The translations under genes and the position numbers were made by a program. A stretch of 64,000 nucleotides of DNA from Psoroptes ovis (Eukaryota; Arthropoda; Arachnida; Sarcoptiformes; Psoroptidae): NCBI GenBank assembly GCA_002943765.1, contig PQWQ01000008.1:1550001-1614000 (forward strand). Direction: 5' to 3'. Below the pieces are notes generated by a model, which was given only the letters and a program-made list of their open reading frames with translations, was not told the DNA's origin and ran no database searches. The stretch's first letter is position 1. Each line of letters begins with the position of its first letter. Below are positions 22,857 through 35,026 of this stretch, piece by piece.

Positions 22857-23553
22857 CTTTGAACAATACAATTCGATTTGAATCGCAAATACAGACACAC
22901 CAACCAATCAATCATTGATTGATTGATTCAATATTTATTTATCTTTGAGTAAACAAAACAAATAATTATTAAAAACAAACAAAACAAACGTAAATTCAAA
23001 ATCATATTTGGGTAGATTTTTGTAAATAAACCAATCGTTCGATTGTTTGTTTCATCATTGTTTCATTCAATGACCATTTATGGTCATCCTTTGTTGTAAG
23101 TAATTGAAAAAGTAAACAATTGGATTGAATTGGCCAAAATAAAACGGGTTAAAAAGTGAGATTGACAGGTGTTCAGGTAAGGTTAACATAAGGTAAGGTT
23201 AATTATGAACATTCGAAACGGTGTTCAGAGTTATTTTCGGCTCGATGTCCGTCTCGATATCTTGGACACGGCCGAAAATCGGCTGATTTCGAATGTTGAT
23301 GATCGATTTCAATCACGAAAAACAGGTGTTTTGTTTGTTGTTTTGCAAAGGTTATAACCTCGTTTGCACACATAACCTCATTTCTGCTATTTGGCCTAAA
23401 TTCACTGGTTATTAACGCTTTGATGCCTGAATTTTTGAATTTTTGAATTCTTACCAGTTTTCTAGGCCTAAGATGTTGGACCACGTGATATAGCAAGTAA
23501 TATTTTGGCGAATTTTAACAAAAATCATGAAACTTGTCAAAATTTAATCAACC

Positions 23554-23694
23554 TACCGGTCGGATTTGCCTGCTGAAAATTGCTATCACAGCTGTCGCTT
23601 GCTTCATTAAGCAATGATAGTCGCCCGAGCCTCACTCGGGATGAGCAGGTTCAGTGCAGAAAATAAATGACGATACAGTCTCGGGATGACTGTT
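23554..23694. repeat. Repeat family B, copy 1
   Basis: Shares with the stretch at 26924-27064 the blocks TACCGGTCGGA, AGCTGTCGC (36 bases further in both), CCCGAG (70 or 71 bases) and ACTCG (80 or 81 bases). About 140 bp, diverged, non-coding. Possibly a miniature element. Confidence 0.6.
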
Positions 23695-25746
23695 TGAAGG
23701 GTTTGATTGGTTTAATCATGTCAACATTCATTCAATAATTTTGACAAGTATTTAATTGATTCTTGTTAACCAAAGAAAATGTCAAAAAATGATAATCGAT
23801 TGATTCGATTAAATTATTGACAAGTTCGATGATGATTAAATATGATGATCAGACTCTCTGAAAGATGATTAATTTTGATTAAATTAAAAAACCGCACCTC
23901 CTCCTCAATCATCACCCCCATCATAAGGGGTTAACCTTCAAAAACAAAACCTCGCCAAAACCTCCAAACTTAGCCGCTTAAATAATTGAAACAAAACAAC
24001 CCCTCATGGCATCAAAATCCTTCAATGATTATGCGTCAGCGGCTATAACCCTACTAAACAATTGCGCATCGCTGCGCAGCAGTTTGCGATCGAATTCTGC
24101 ACGATTAACCTCTCAGTTATTTTCTTCAACTGTTAACCTTCTTTTCGACTGTTACATTAACCTTTGAATTTCGAGGCATGAATCATTCGAATTCGATTTT
24201 TTGATTCGATGAATTTTTCATCAAATAAACTCTTCATAAATCAACGACAACAGCAGCAGCCATATCAACACATGTGGTAAGTCTTAATGCAAGTATTGAT
24301 GATGATAATATCACCAAAATAAACACCCAGAGAATAATCATCAACCATTGTCTTCGAAGCTTATGGAAGAAGTAATCGTGTGTAATTCTGTGTTTGTGAT
24401 TCTGCCACCACCACCACGCCACCGTATCGGTGGAAGATGGCAAGCCGTTACATCTCACCATACACTGACATCCCGCGCACTCGCACCGCCAGAATGCCAC
24501 CAGTCGAAGCACACCATGATTAGAATATCAACCAAGTCTGCACCATCTTTGAATGAATATTCTTTAAGAATCGACGAATGTATTCGATGTTTGCCTACGA
24601 AGAATTCTTTGAATGAAAACTGGTGAATCTTCGAATGATTGCCGTTATGACTAGCGGTTTCATTGGTGAATGAATGTCCGTATTCTCAGCTCTCTTTCGG
24701 TATGCGTTACACACACCAAACACATATGTTTCACCGCCAAGATGTATGGTATTGGTTAGACATGCATGTATTTCAATGCACACACATTCAATGTATGTAA
24801 CGGCTGCAATCAATGAATGATGATCATCGCATCTCTTCTTCCATAGACTTTACACAAATTTGTATTATTTGTTATATTTTTGGGTGGTTATTTTATTCGT
24901 TTTGAATTGATTTCAAACCGAAAAAAGTGAAGAAAATTTCAATTCAAAGAGAAATTTCATGTTTCAATGAATAAACAAATGGCAAACAAATTGTAAATGC
25001 AAACATATTAAGATTTTGTTTGTTTAAAACCATTTTGGTAAGGTTATAGTTATTGCTGGTTAATGCTGGTGATTATTCACCACCATTGTTTGAATATTGT
25101 TTAAATATTGTGAAAGTGATCATCTATTTGAGCCAGAAGACCATTTAAACATATATCAGTTCTCATAGCCATCAAATTATCATCGGCCATTTGTTATCAT
25201 CAATGATATTCACCGTTCGATGGTCACCCATCGATTTATCAATGTGTGTGTGCTTGTGTCTCAGTGTTTAAGTGCCTATGAGGTGATAATCCAATGTCCA
25301 CCATTGATGAATGTTTGAATGTTTATAATTCAATAATTTTAATGTTTAATGTGATCAATTCAATGTCCATTTTGTCGATGATATTCAAATCATTTTATCA
25401 AATCAATTTCAATTAATAATAATCAAATGATGTTTCGTCCATTCATCGATTAATCATCTCTGAGTGTTCACCAATATTATCAATGATTTATTTTAAATGA
25501 ATAATTTCAATGACTTAATTCAATAATAATCATCATGATTCATTCGATATGATTATGATTAATGAATTAATTCGATGATTAATTTTCAATCTTGTAATTG
25601 AGTAATTGAATGATTTGAATGAAATATCAAGTGAATGATAAGATTCGATTTCTCAAAACGACTATCAATATAACCCGTTTTCCACTAGTCATTTCTAATC
25701 AATTACTTGTGATTGTGATTCATTTTAATTCATTCATTAATTAATT

Positions 25747-28700
25747 ATGTCATCATCATCATTATCATCAATGCATTCATCGCTTATTATTCATCATAAA
25801 TCATTAAAATTATTACAATCAATTATATTATCATCATCGATATTAATATTATCATTATTATTATCATCAACGATTAATATAATAAATGCATTTAATTTCG
25901 ATACATTCACTGCATTAGTACAACGTGGTCCAACTGATTCATATTTTGGTTTTACTGTTTCATTACATAAAGATCGTAATGTTAGCTGGTAAGTTTTGAT
26001 TATTTTGATTCAATTTTTAAAAATTAAAAACGATCGCAAGGGTCGTCGTGGATTTACCTCACACCTTGCAACCTTGTAAAATCATTCGAAAACTAAACCT
26101 CGTTGAAAACCTCTGACTATGTAATATCTTCGAACCTTTGGGACCTTCTCTGGTCGCATTCAAATTAGAAATTCACCCGTCGATGCGACCATTGATTAAG
26201 ATTAGTGATTATTTTCAATTGAAAATTTTAATTACAATCAAGTATCTACCCAACCCAATAAGTCATGTCTGACACATATATTTTAATGATGAATATAACG
26301 ACTAAATTACTTGCAAATAATCGTAAATATGTGCCAAATACAAACGTTTACATGTATTTACAACCACAACAAGCGAACAGAACAAAACAAACAGTAAACA
26401 TGTCCGATGTCTATGTTTGTATTGCAATAATCGTCGTTGATTTATTTGTGATTTACCACAATTCAAGCAAATAGAAAGGTTTCCGTTCTAAATTTACTTA
26501 ATGATTACTTACGATCATTGAAATTGCGTCTGCTGCTGTTGCTCGTATACCTACGCAAATATGAGTCCAATATGAGTCTTAAGTGTAAGTGTGTGTCTGT
26601 TTACATGTGTTTGTATGTATGTGTGTATGTGTGTGTGTGCATAGGAACCTAAATAATTCTTTGGATTGTAATCAAAATTTTGGGCGACAATTTGGTGACA
26701 AATAAGCAGCTATTACACACACACACACACATACATCCACCCACTTAAAACCCGAACACATGGCGTGTTATGATTGTTGAGTTTTGTGATTTTCTTTTTT
26801 TAGAATCTTATGGTTTTGTTTTTGGCTTATCTGCAGCCAAAGACTCGATGGATGAATGATTTGAGTGTATTCAATGGTGGTAAATCAGTGATAATTGTAA
26901 TCCATTGGATAAAACGAGTGCTTTACCGGTCGGAGCGATTTTTCATTTATCGTCATTGTAGCTGTCGCCTTTCTATGAAAATGCATTCAGAAAGCCCGAG
27001 TACTACTCGTGATTGGCAGAACTCATGCTCAAATATAGAAACGAGAAAACTCGGTCATCGAGTGTAAGGTGATGATTGTGGTGATGGCAAAATTTGTGCT
27101 GATATTTCATTATGTATAGCCTTTGATTTTGAAAGGTTTCCGTAAGGTTAAATTGATAGGTTCGTTTCAAAAGGATCTATGGGTTTATAGGGTTATTAAT
27201 AGGGTATTGAGCGATCAAAGAAGTTTTTATCAGGTTTCAAGGCTTCAAGCGTAATTCAATGCTCATCACTTTGGTCAGTTTGTTTGAATTTGTTATCAAA
27301 AATTAATGATTAAACACAAATGGTCAAAGCTTTTCGACGAGCCTATGACCATGAGCACATCTGGTCACCATATGTGTGTGTGCGTATTGGCCATAAGGTT
27401 TATCTTAAGGGTGTTGAAATTTGATCAATGATTCTTGCTCTTCGAACAAACTCATCATTCATCCCAAATGTGATCATTGATCAATGATTAACATGTGTTT
27501 TTGATTTTTAATTCAACCATCAAAAGGTTACTGGTCGGTGCACCATTAGCACAAACTGATCAACCAAATGTTGAACATGGTGGCGCTGTTTATCGTTGTT
27601 CGATTGATTCAATAAATACATGTCAACAGATACCGTTCGATCGTACTGGACCATCGGTGGTCAAAATACGTGGACGTGAATATCAAGAAGATGAAAAATC
27701 AAATCAATGGTTCGGTGCAACGCTTCATAATCAGCCTGAGGGCCCGATTGTGGTAAGTATCTTCGTGGTGATCGATGGATTCGATTGATTTAATTCGATT
27801 TAATTCGAATTTCGAATTAGGCCTGTGCCCCGAGATTCGTATATTACACGACCAGCTTAACCAGACGTGACCCAATCGGTACGTGTTGGATATCACGTGG
27901 TTCATTCACCGGTTTCTATCAATATTCCCCGTGCCGCAATAATCAATGGGGTTATCATCGACAAGGTTCATGTCAAGCCGGTATGTCAGCAGCTTTGAGC
28001 CGTAATGGTAAACAGCTGTTTGTCGGTGCACCTGGTGCATTGTATTGGCAAGGACAAGTATTCGAACATGATCTAGAGTTGATGACCAGTATACAGACTA
28101 AAAATAAAGCCTTGTCATCCGAAGATGATAGTTTTCTTGGTTATTCGGCAACAGCCGGACGATTTACGAACAATAAACATGATTATGATGTTGCTGTCGG
28201 TATGCCCAAGGGTAATAATCATACCGGTAAAGTGGTTATATTCAATTCGCTGCTACAAAATACGGCCAACATATCGGGTGAACAAATGGGTTCATATTTC
28301 GGGTATTCGTTGGCCACTGCCGATATCAATGGTGATGGGTATGTTCATTGGTTTAAATGATTCGAAATGACCATAAACATTCGATTTTTTAATTCGAACG
28401 ATTTAGTTTCGACGATATCATCGTCGGTGCACCGCTATATTCATCTCCGTTTGAAAAAGATCAAAGTTACGAGAAAGGTCGTGTGTACGTGGCGCTGCAA
28501 ACACGTGATGTATGTATTTTGATTTGATTATTTTTGATTTGAATTAATTCTGATTCGATTTGACCCCCCTCCGTAGCACCAATTCAAAATCCATCCGGAA
28601 CATGGCCATGTTAGCGGTCCGACAAGCGGTGGCCGCTTCGGCCTATCAGTAGCTTCGCTAGGCGATACAAACAAAGATGGTTACGATGATATTGCTGTCG

Positions 28701-31308
28701 GTGCACCTTATGATGGCCCGAATTCGAACGGCATCGTTTACATATTGCTGGGTTCGAAACAAGGTCTTCAACAGCGTTATGCCCAGCAAATACATGCTGA
28801 AGATATTGCCGATCCAGGCTTGAGTACATTCGGTTATAGTCTATCCGGTGGTCAAGATATTGATAAAAACACGTACAATGACCTGTTGATTGGTGCCTAC
28901 AAATCGGATCGTGTTGTCCTGATGAAAGCACGGCCCGTGGTCAATGTTACGGCAACATTAACTACGACCAAAGAAAATGTTAACCTTGAAGATCGTGATT
29001 GTACAACTGCCGATGGTAACCGGGCCCTATGTGTTACGGTTAAAGTTTGTCTCTCGTATACTGGTGTTGGTGTTGATAATCGTTTAGGTAAGTGATCGTT
29101 CGGTTGTCCGAAAAGTTCATTCCGTTTAATCAATGGAGTTGGTTATGAAAATCGGCCAGAACTTTGCGGACAACCTAATGTTTGGTGCCATTTGGTTTAG
29201 CATTGATTAATCGATTTCTTGATCCATAACCTCATAGAATTCCATTATCGAACGATTTTGGACGCCAACATCCAATCGACAATGCCACGTTTATATTTCC
29301 TTCATAAAGAACGTGAAAATGAAGAAGAATTGGTCACCATCTTGAGTAAAGGTCAAACATGGTGCAAGGAACGTCAAGCTTATTTCATTGTAAGTAGTCG
29401 TTTTACGAGGTTATGACCCTTGGATTTGATTAATTACGAGCAATTTTTCTAAATAGAACAATGTCCGAGACAAATTGACACCGATCAACATAACCCTCGA
29501 ATATTGGCTGCCACGTATGCAACGTTCGGCCGAATCTATTAACCCTTACGACCCTTCGATTAATTACGATCAACGGCTTACACCAATCCTGAACAATGCC
29601 CAGCCAAATCACCTGAGTAAACAGTTGTCGATTCGTAAAAATTGTGGTTATGATAACATTTGCAAACCTGATCTTGCATTATCAGCTAAATTGTAAGGGT
29701 TATTCATTGATTTTTCCGATTAAATTCTATTTTAACCCTTTCATTTTTCGCCAGAAATGTCGATGAATACATTGTTGGTAGCCGTAAAAAGCTACAAATG
29801 TCGGTGATGGTCAAAAATCAAGGTGAAGATTCATATGAAACCCAGTTCAACATGCGAATGCCATACGATGTTCAATATGTCCGCATCAATAAATCGGCAG
29901 CCCATGTATGTATCGATTTAATCGATGTTATACAATTCAATTAATCGATTCATTTAATTTAGCCTGAAATTGTTTGCTACGGTGCCCGACCTGAATTGAC
30001 CGGTGTCAATGATTTGACCTGTGACATTGGTAACCCATTGCGTTCAGGCAAAACGGTTCGTATTTTTGAAGGTTAAAGGTCACAAATCTTATACTAATCA
30101 CCTTTGCTAACCCTCGCGCAGGCTGAATTCGTTGTGATCATGGAACCGGCCAAAGTCAATTCGGCCACTACGCCCAACTACTTGTTCTTGATGAATGTGA
30201 CCAGTGCAAATAATGAACTGGATGAAAAAGCTCTCGAAAATAATCGATATGAGATCGGTATACCTCTTCGTGTTCAAACTGACCTTTATATTATGGGCCA
30301 GTCGGATCCTGAAATATTATCATTTAATTATTCAACAATTGATGAAGCCTCATCGAATGATAATAATCAACCACAATATCTGGAAGATATTGGCCGTGAA
30401 TTCACCCATTCATATACCGTTACAAACAAAGGTTTGACAACAATAACACGTGCCGAAATAACAATATTATGGCCAACACGTGATTTACGTGATAATTACC
30501 TCTTCTACTTGGTTGATCAAGTACAAATTAAAGGTCGTACGAATAAAGGTTTTTGCCGCACGATCACACGTGATGATATGAATCCACTTGGTTTGAAGGT
30601 TAGTCGATTTGATTTGAAATTAACCCTTGATTTAACCTTGATTTAATTCTGCAGTATCGAAGGTCAAATCTTAACCTTGATCAACAGCCGCAACAGCAGC
30701 CATTAACACGTGAAACACGTGGCATTTCGGACATTTTTAAGAGGAAAAAAACTTCGAAACAACCTTCGGATGATGATACGTTGGAAGATGAGCTTCAAGC
30801 CAAATACAGAGCTTTGACAAGTGTAAGTGTTTACTTAGTGAGGGTCTAAGCCTTTGAATCTGAATCTATTTTAATCTAATTGTCTGGGCAGTCTTGTGTC
30901 GATATGGCCAAATGTACCAAAATCGAATGTATCGTCCAAGAACTGGAAACCAATGAAAGTGTAATATTCACTGTTCGATCACGTTTTTGGAAAGAACAAA
31001 TCCAACTGATTGGCTTGGAAGAATTTGAACAATCATCCAAAATGATTGCAATGATCACTGAACTACCGTATGATGTACATAAAAGTTTCCTACTGCAGCC
31101 AACCGTTAAAGAAGTGAAAACGAAAATATTCGTAACTGGCCTTGGTCGTATTGAACTCATCCCGCTTTGGTTAATCATAGCTGCCATATTAATTGGCCTG
31201 TTGATCTTAGCCATTTTGGCTTGTTGTTTATGGAAATTAGGTTTTTTCAAACGTAAACGTCCACCATCAACATCGGATCGTGAACCGTTGCGTAATTCGT
31301 CAATGTAA
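25747..31308 (+). CDS. if: Integrin alpha chain, alpha-PS2 (inflated)-like
   Basis: Twelve exons keep frame throughout: 25747-25988, 27527-27752, 27821-28338, 28407-28509, 28577-29087, 29238-29389, 29457-29692, 29755-29905, 29963-30055, 30122-30598, 30655-30822 and 30892-31308, for 1097 residues. The protein is the alpha half of a cell-surface heterodimer that binds extracellular matrix. It has a leader, then FNFDTF and the seven-bladed FG-GAP propeller (LLVGAPL, GTCW, FVGAPGALYWQGQV, FLGYSA, GEQMGSYFGYS), with cation loops DINGDG, DTNKDGYDD and DIDKNTYND. Leg domains follow, then a basic site (FKRKK) before the light chain, one membrane span, and GFFKR at about 1076. The tail GFFKRKRPPSTSDREPLRN resembles insect alpha-PS2 as I recall it. 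There is no I domain. The exon 9 donor GTTCGT is non-ideal but keeps frame. Intron 5 carries a fold-back element. Confidence 0.95.
25989..27526 (+). other. Large first intron of the integrin alpha gene
   Basis: At 1.5 kb this intron is about twenty times longer than the others in the gene. It includes GT/CA-rich tracts near 26590-26740 and repeat family B copy 2. Long first introns often hold enhancers; nothing specific can be assigned. Confidence 0.7.
26924..27064. repeat. Repeat family B, copy 2
   Basis: Same ordered blocks as copy 1 (TACCGGTCGGA, AGCTGTCGC, CCCGAG, ACTCG) with nearly identical spacing, within the first integrin intron. Sequence between the blocks has diverged. Confidence 0.6.
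29100..29178. mobile_element. Fold-back element, family A copy 6, inside an integrin intron
   Basis: Begins CGGTTGTCCGAAAAGTTC and ends CTTTGCGGACAACCTAA. The interior is the reverse complement of the copy 1 subtype (AACCAACTCCATTGATTAA), so this copy is inverted relative to copies 1 and 7. It occupies most of the intron between 29088 and 29237. Confidence 0.8.
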
Positions 31309-32707
31309 AGCCTGGATTAACCTTTGAATTAACCTTTGAACGCCTAGCAGACATACCTTGTTACGGATATACCTTGTTGCGGACACTTTGTGGGCACCTT
31401 ATGGGCCCCTGTGTGCGTGCTTATAACCTCCAACATCATTTGCTCATATTCATTTGTTCAAACTCAGTTCAAAACAAGAGTTCCTTTCGTTCAAAAAAAA
31501 AAATGTTCAAAAATCAACCTTCATCGATCATTCAACCCTTTTTTCTTCAATGCAAAACCTATGGATTAGCTGTTGCTGACTGATATTAACCCTGATATTC
31601 AAAGGGTTAACCCTTCTAAATCGGATTAACCCTTCTGTGTAATTTCACCTGCTGAATTTTTTCTGTTTTTTACATTTTCACATTTTGCTAAATCACATTA
31701 AAATAAACATTCATTTATTTATTCACCTGTTAACCTTCAATTTTAAAAAAAATCAAAGTTAATAAACAAAGGCCACATAAGGTGACCATTGTCATCTTAT
31801 GTGGCCATCTAAGACGATTATTTCGACCCTTGGCGACTCTCAGTCGCCACTACACTTCGTTCTCGTCGACAAAAATCGTCATTCGCAAAGGGTTAACCCT
31901 TTGAAAATGGTCAAAAATTCTTTTATTGTTTTATGGCCTTTGGCCTTGAGAAACGATTTTCTCTTCACCAATTGACCAATGACCTTTCGGTGAACCCTTT
32001 GAACCTTCAAAATTTTATGATATTCATAGGAATCGTTTGGTAAATTCGATTTTTGGTTATTCTTAGGAAAATTTTCTTTCTCACGCAAATTCCAAATCTC
32101 CAAACGAATATGTGTGTGTAAATGGTTTATGACCTGAAATTTTATTGGTTTTTTTTGGCGGCAAATTTTTTTTCAAAAAAAATTGAAAATTTCCCACCTT
32201 TGAAAGCTTCAAACACTTTGGTGAAAGCGCCATCTGTTGTCGAAACGCTCGAAACTGTCGAAATCGTTCTTTTTGAGCAGCTCTTTTTTCGAATTTTTTC
32301 AGTGAAGACAAGAAAGAACCGAAAAAAAATTCGAACTGAAAAAAAAATTCGAATTTGAGCAAAATTGAATGACTAATTTCCGAATCATTTACATTTTGTC
32401 GTTCGATTGAGTCACATCGCGATAAAAATTCGTTGAGAAAAAACCGTTTATAAAAACGTTGAATTTTTTTTTGATTGATTTTCTTTGATTTTCTGTAATT
32501 TTCTGTAATTTTTTGTGATTTTCGAGAATTTGTGTGATTTTCTGTGATTTTCTTTGATTTTCTGTAATTTTCTGTAATTTTTTGTGATTTTTGAAATTTT
32601 CCAATTTTCTAATTCAATTTCATCAAATTTCGACCGATTTAATTGTAAATTTCGAACCAAATAATTGAAAAATATTGAATTTTGAATTCATCAACAAAAA
32701 AAAAAAA
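31309..32707. other. Intergenic region between the integrin and tudor genes
   Basis: Contains the integrin 3' end (AATAAA near 31702), a hairpin GGCGACTCTCAGTCGCC near 31832-31848, and the 69-bp-period tandem repeat at 32479-32590. No coding exon is seen. Confidence 0.5.
32479..32590. repeat. T-rich tandem repeat, period 69 bp
   Basis: A block of about 45 bases built from GATTTTCTTTGATTTTCTG and TAATTTTTTGTGATTTT occurs twice, 69 bases apart, just upstream of the tudor gene start. Confidence 0.75.
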
Positions 32708-32949
32708 ATGAATGAAAAATATGCAGAAATATTGTTGGAATTATCCAACAAAGTTCTTGAAATTGAAAAATCCACCAAAACCATAATGATTGCTTTAAAT
32801 GAATTGAAACAATCAATCCATTCGTTGTCATCAATGGCAGCAGTTGAAGCAGCAGCAATTGAAACATCGGTGGCTGACACTCCGTCATCATTATTATCAC
32901 CGACATCATCAATGACATCATCATCGAATGGTAAAATTAATGCTGCTGC

Positions 32950-32990
<41 letters not shown>

Positions 32991-34818
32991 TAAAATCGAA
33001 TAATGATGGTCATAGCTGTAATGATGTAATTGAAGATTTGAATTCAAAGCAAGAAAATTCAATTTTGAATAATGGCGATATTGGTATTGATGATAATGCT
33101 GAAAATGGTAATAAAACAAGATCATCCAGTATGAAAAGTGTGACTGTAATCACTGAAAATGGTGATATTGGTGCTGACACTGACGCTGACATTGGTGTTG
33201 AAGAAATTGTAGCGCCGAATAGTAAACAATCCAACAACAGTCAAATAATTATACCGAAAAATTTCAATTTCACCTTGAGCTTTGTAAATTCATCAAGAAA
33301 TTTTTATTTGTTCATTAATTATGAACAATTGGTGACGTTTTATTCTGAAATGAACAATGAATATTATAATTTGGATAAAAATACAGTCAAAATTAAAACA
33401 ATTGATGATTTATGTGTTAAAAACAAAACATACATAGCATTTCATCAAGAAACTGAAAGCTATTATCGTTGTTCGATATTAGATTTGGTTAATAGTGAAA
33501 CAATTAAAATAATATTCATCGATTACGGTGAACATTCGGTTATTGAAATGAAGAATTTATTTGAATTATTACCGAAATATGCAAAACAGCCACCATTTGC
33601 TGCGAATTGCTTTATCAATGGTAAGTGATTTATTTTGATTTTTTTTTTTTTTTTTTGTTTGATTTATTAATACGATCTGATGGTTTTTTTTAAATTTTTG
33701 CACAGGAAATTGGGATCGTAATATGAAATTATATGAATCAGCATTGATTAAGTATATGGAACAGGTTGTGGAAATGCATGCCAACATGTTGGAACCGATT
33801 GATAATTGTAAACGATTACCTGTAAAATTGGAAATGATTGATGGTGATAAATTGATTGATTTTTTCAGCTATGATCATAAGGTTGAAATCTATGGTGAGT
33901 ATTGTAATGGTTGAAAATTCTATTCATTTATAATATGATTGTTTTGCTTTTAGATTATATTGAAAAATATGAATTTGATTTTAATGATTTCACTTTTGAA
34001 ATCAGTTCAACAATTGATTGGAAACGTCTTGCAGAATTGTATAAATTATTGTATGAAATGATCAATTATCAATCGAAATTCAATTACCAAAACATCAAAC
34101 ATTGTTGGTTGTTTAAAATCCTTGATTTAAACAATTTTTTAATCGTTAAAGGTGGTGATGAAAGAAAATATGAATCGTTGAATTATTTCATCACTAATAT
34201 CAGGTAAAATTTTGAATTTTTATATAATCCAACGATTTTCATGGATTTTTTTTTGCCACCAATAGCAATTTCTATTATGAATCCAATGATGATTTCAAAT
34301 TTGCAAATGGTAAACAACTTCAAAATGCTAACATTGTCATTTTCCAACATGGACAATATTATTTCCGTGGATTATTATTATCGAAAATAAACAATGAAAA
34401 TTCATATGAAATATTTGCATTCGATATCAATTTGATATTGAATGTACCATCGAATCAAATTTATCGAATCATGAAAATGTTTTCCATTGAAGAATATCCA
34501 CCATTTATACATTATTGTACAATTAATAATATTAAACCATTTAAACGTGAAACATGGCCATCGATGGCAATGTATGTATCAAAACCTATTTGATTAGTTA
34601 TATATTTCCTCATAATGATCATGATTATTTACTTTATTCCCCTTTTTTTTCACGAAATTAGAAAAGCATTTCATCGTTTCAATAATCAATTGATGAATGT
34701 AAAAATTCATGGCATTACGAATGGAAAGTTGGACATTGATCTTAACGACAGTAAAAATAATAATTTAGATGTACGTACATACATTATTCGTTTACGTTTG
34801 GGTGTAAATATTGAATAA
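32708..34818 (+). CDS. Tudor-domain protein
   Basis: Five exons, 32708-33620, 33706-33894, 33954-34203, 34266-34571 and 34662-34818, keep frame and give 604 residues. The first tudor core lies around residues 225-285: KTYIAFHQETESYYRC, then IIFIDYGEHSVIEMKNLFELLP, the typical aromatic-cage and FIDYG strand pattern. A second, weaker tudor-like unit is in exon 4 (VIFQHGQYYFRGLLLS, then YEIFAFDINLIL), where the FIDYG motif is lost. Tudor proteins bind methylated arginines, often on Argonaute/Piwi or splicing factors, and many act in germline granules. The first 200 residues are low complexity, with a 13-Asp run encoded by a GAT microsatellite. A short coiled-coil stretch starts the protein. The exact orthologue is not clear. 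A poly(A) signal lies shortly after the stop (near 34842). Confidence 0.85.
32951..32990 (+). repeat. GAT microsatellite encoding poly-Asp
   Basis: About thirteen uninterrupted GAT codons inside the tudor-protein gene. The pure repeat predicts length variation between individuals. Confidence 0.9.
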
Positions 34819-35026
34819 AAATTTGATTGAATTAAAATTAACAATAAACAAACAAACAAACAATTTAATATTTAAGAGAAAAAAACATCTAAGTAACTTA
34901 AATTTTTGATCAAAAATATTACCTATTTAAATACATTTAAAATAAATAAAGATTTATTCAAGAAAAAACAACAACAAAAGCAAAGGATTGAAAATAATAC
35001 CAGGTATGTATGTATGTTTATTATTA

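Larger units (their letters stand above)
22660..25746. other. Intergenic region upstream of the integrin gene
   Basis: Three kilobases with one family A element (22779-22856), one copy of the TACCGGTCGGA repeat family (23554-23694) and many AAGGTTAACC-like strings. No exon with domain character is seen. The part close to 25746 is AT-rich and probably leader sequence. Confidence 0.5.

Noticed and set aside
26265..26474. Short open frame within the first integrin intron
   Set aside because: It starts with an ATG but is isolated, lies within a clearly spliced intron and has no domain.
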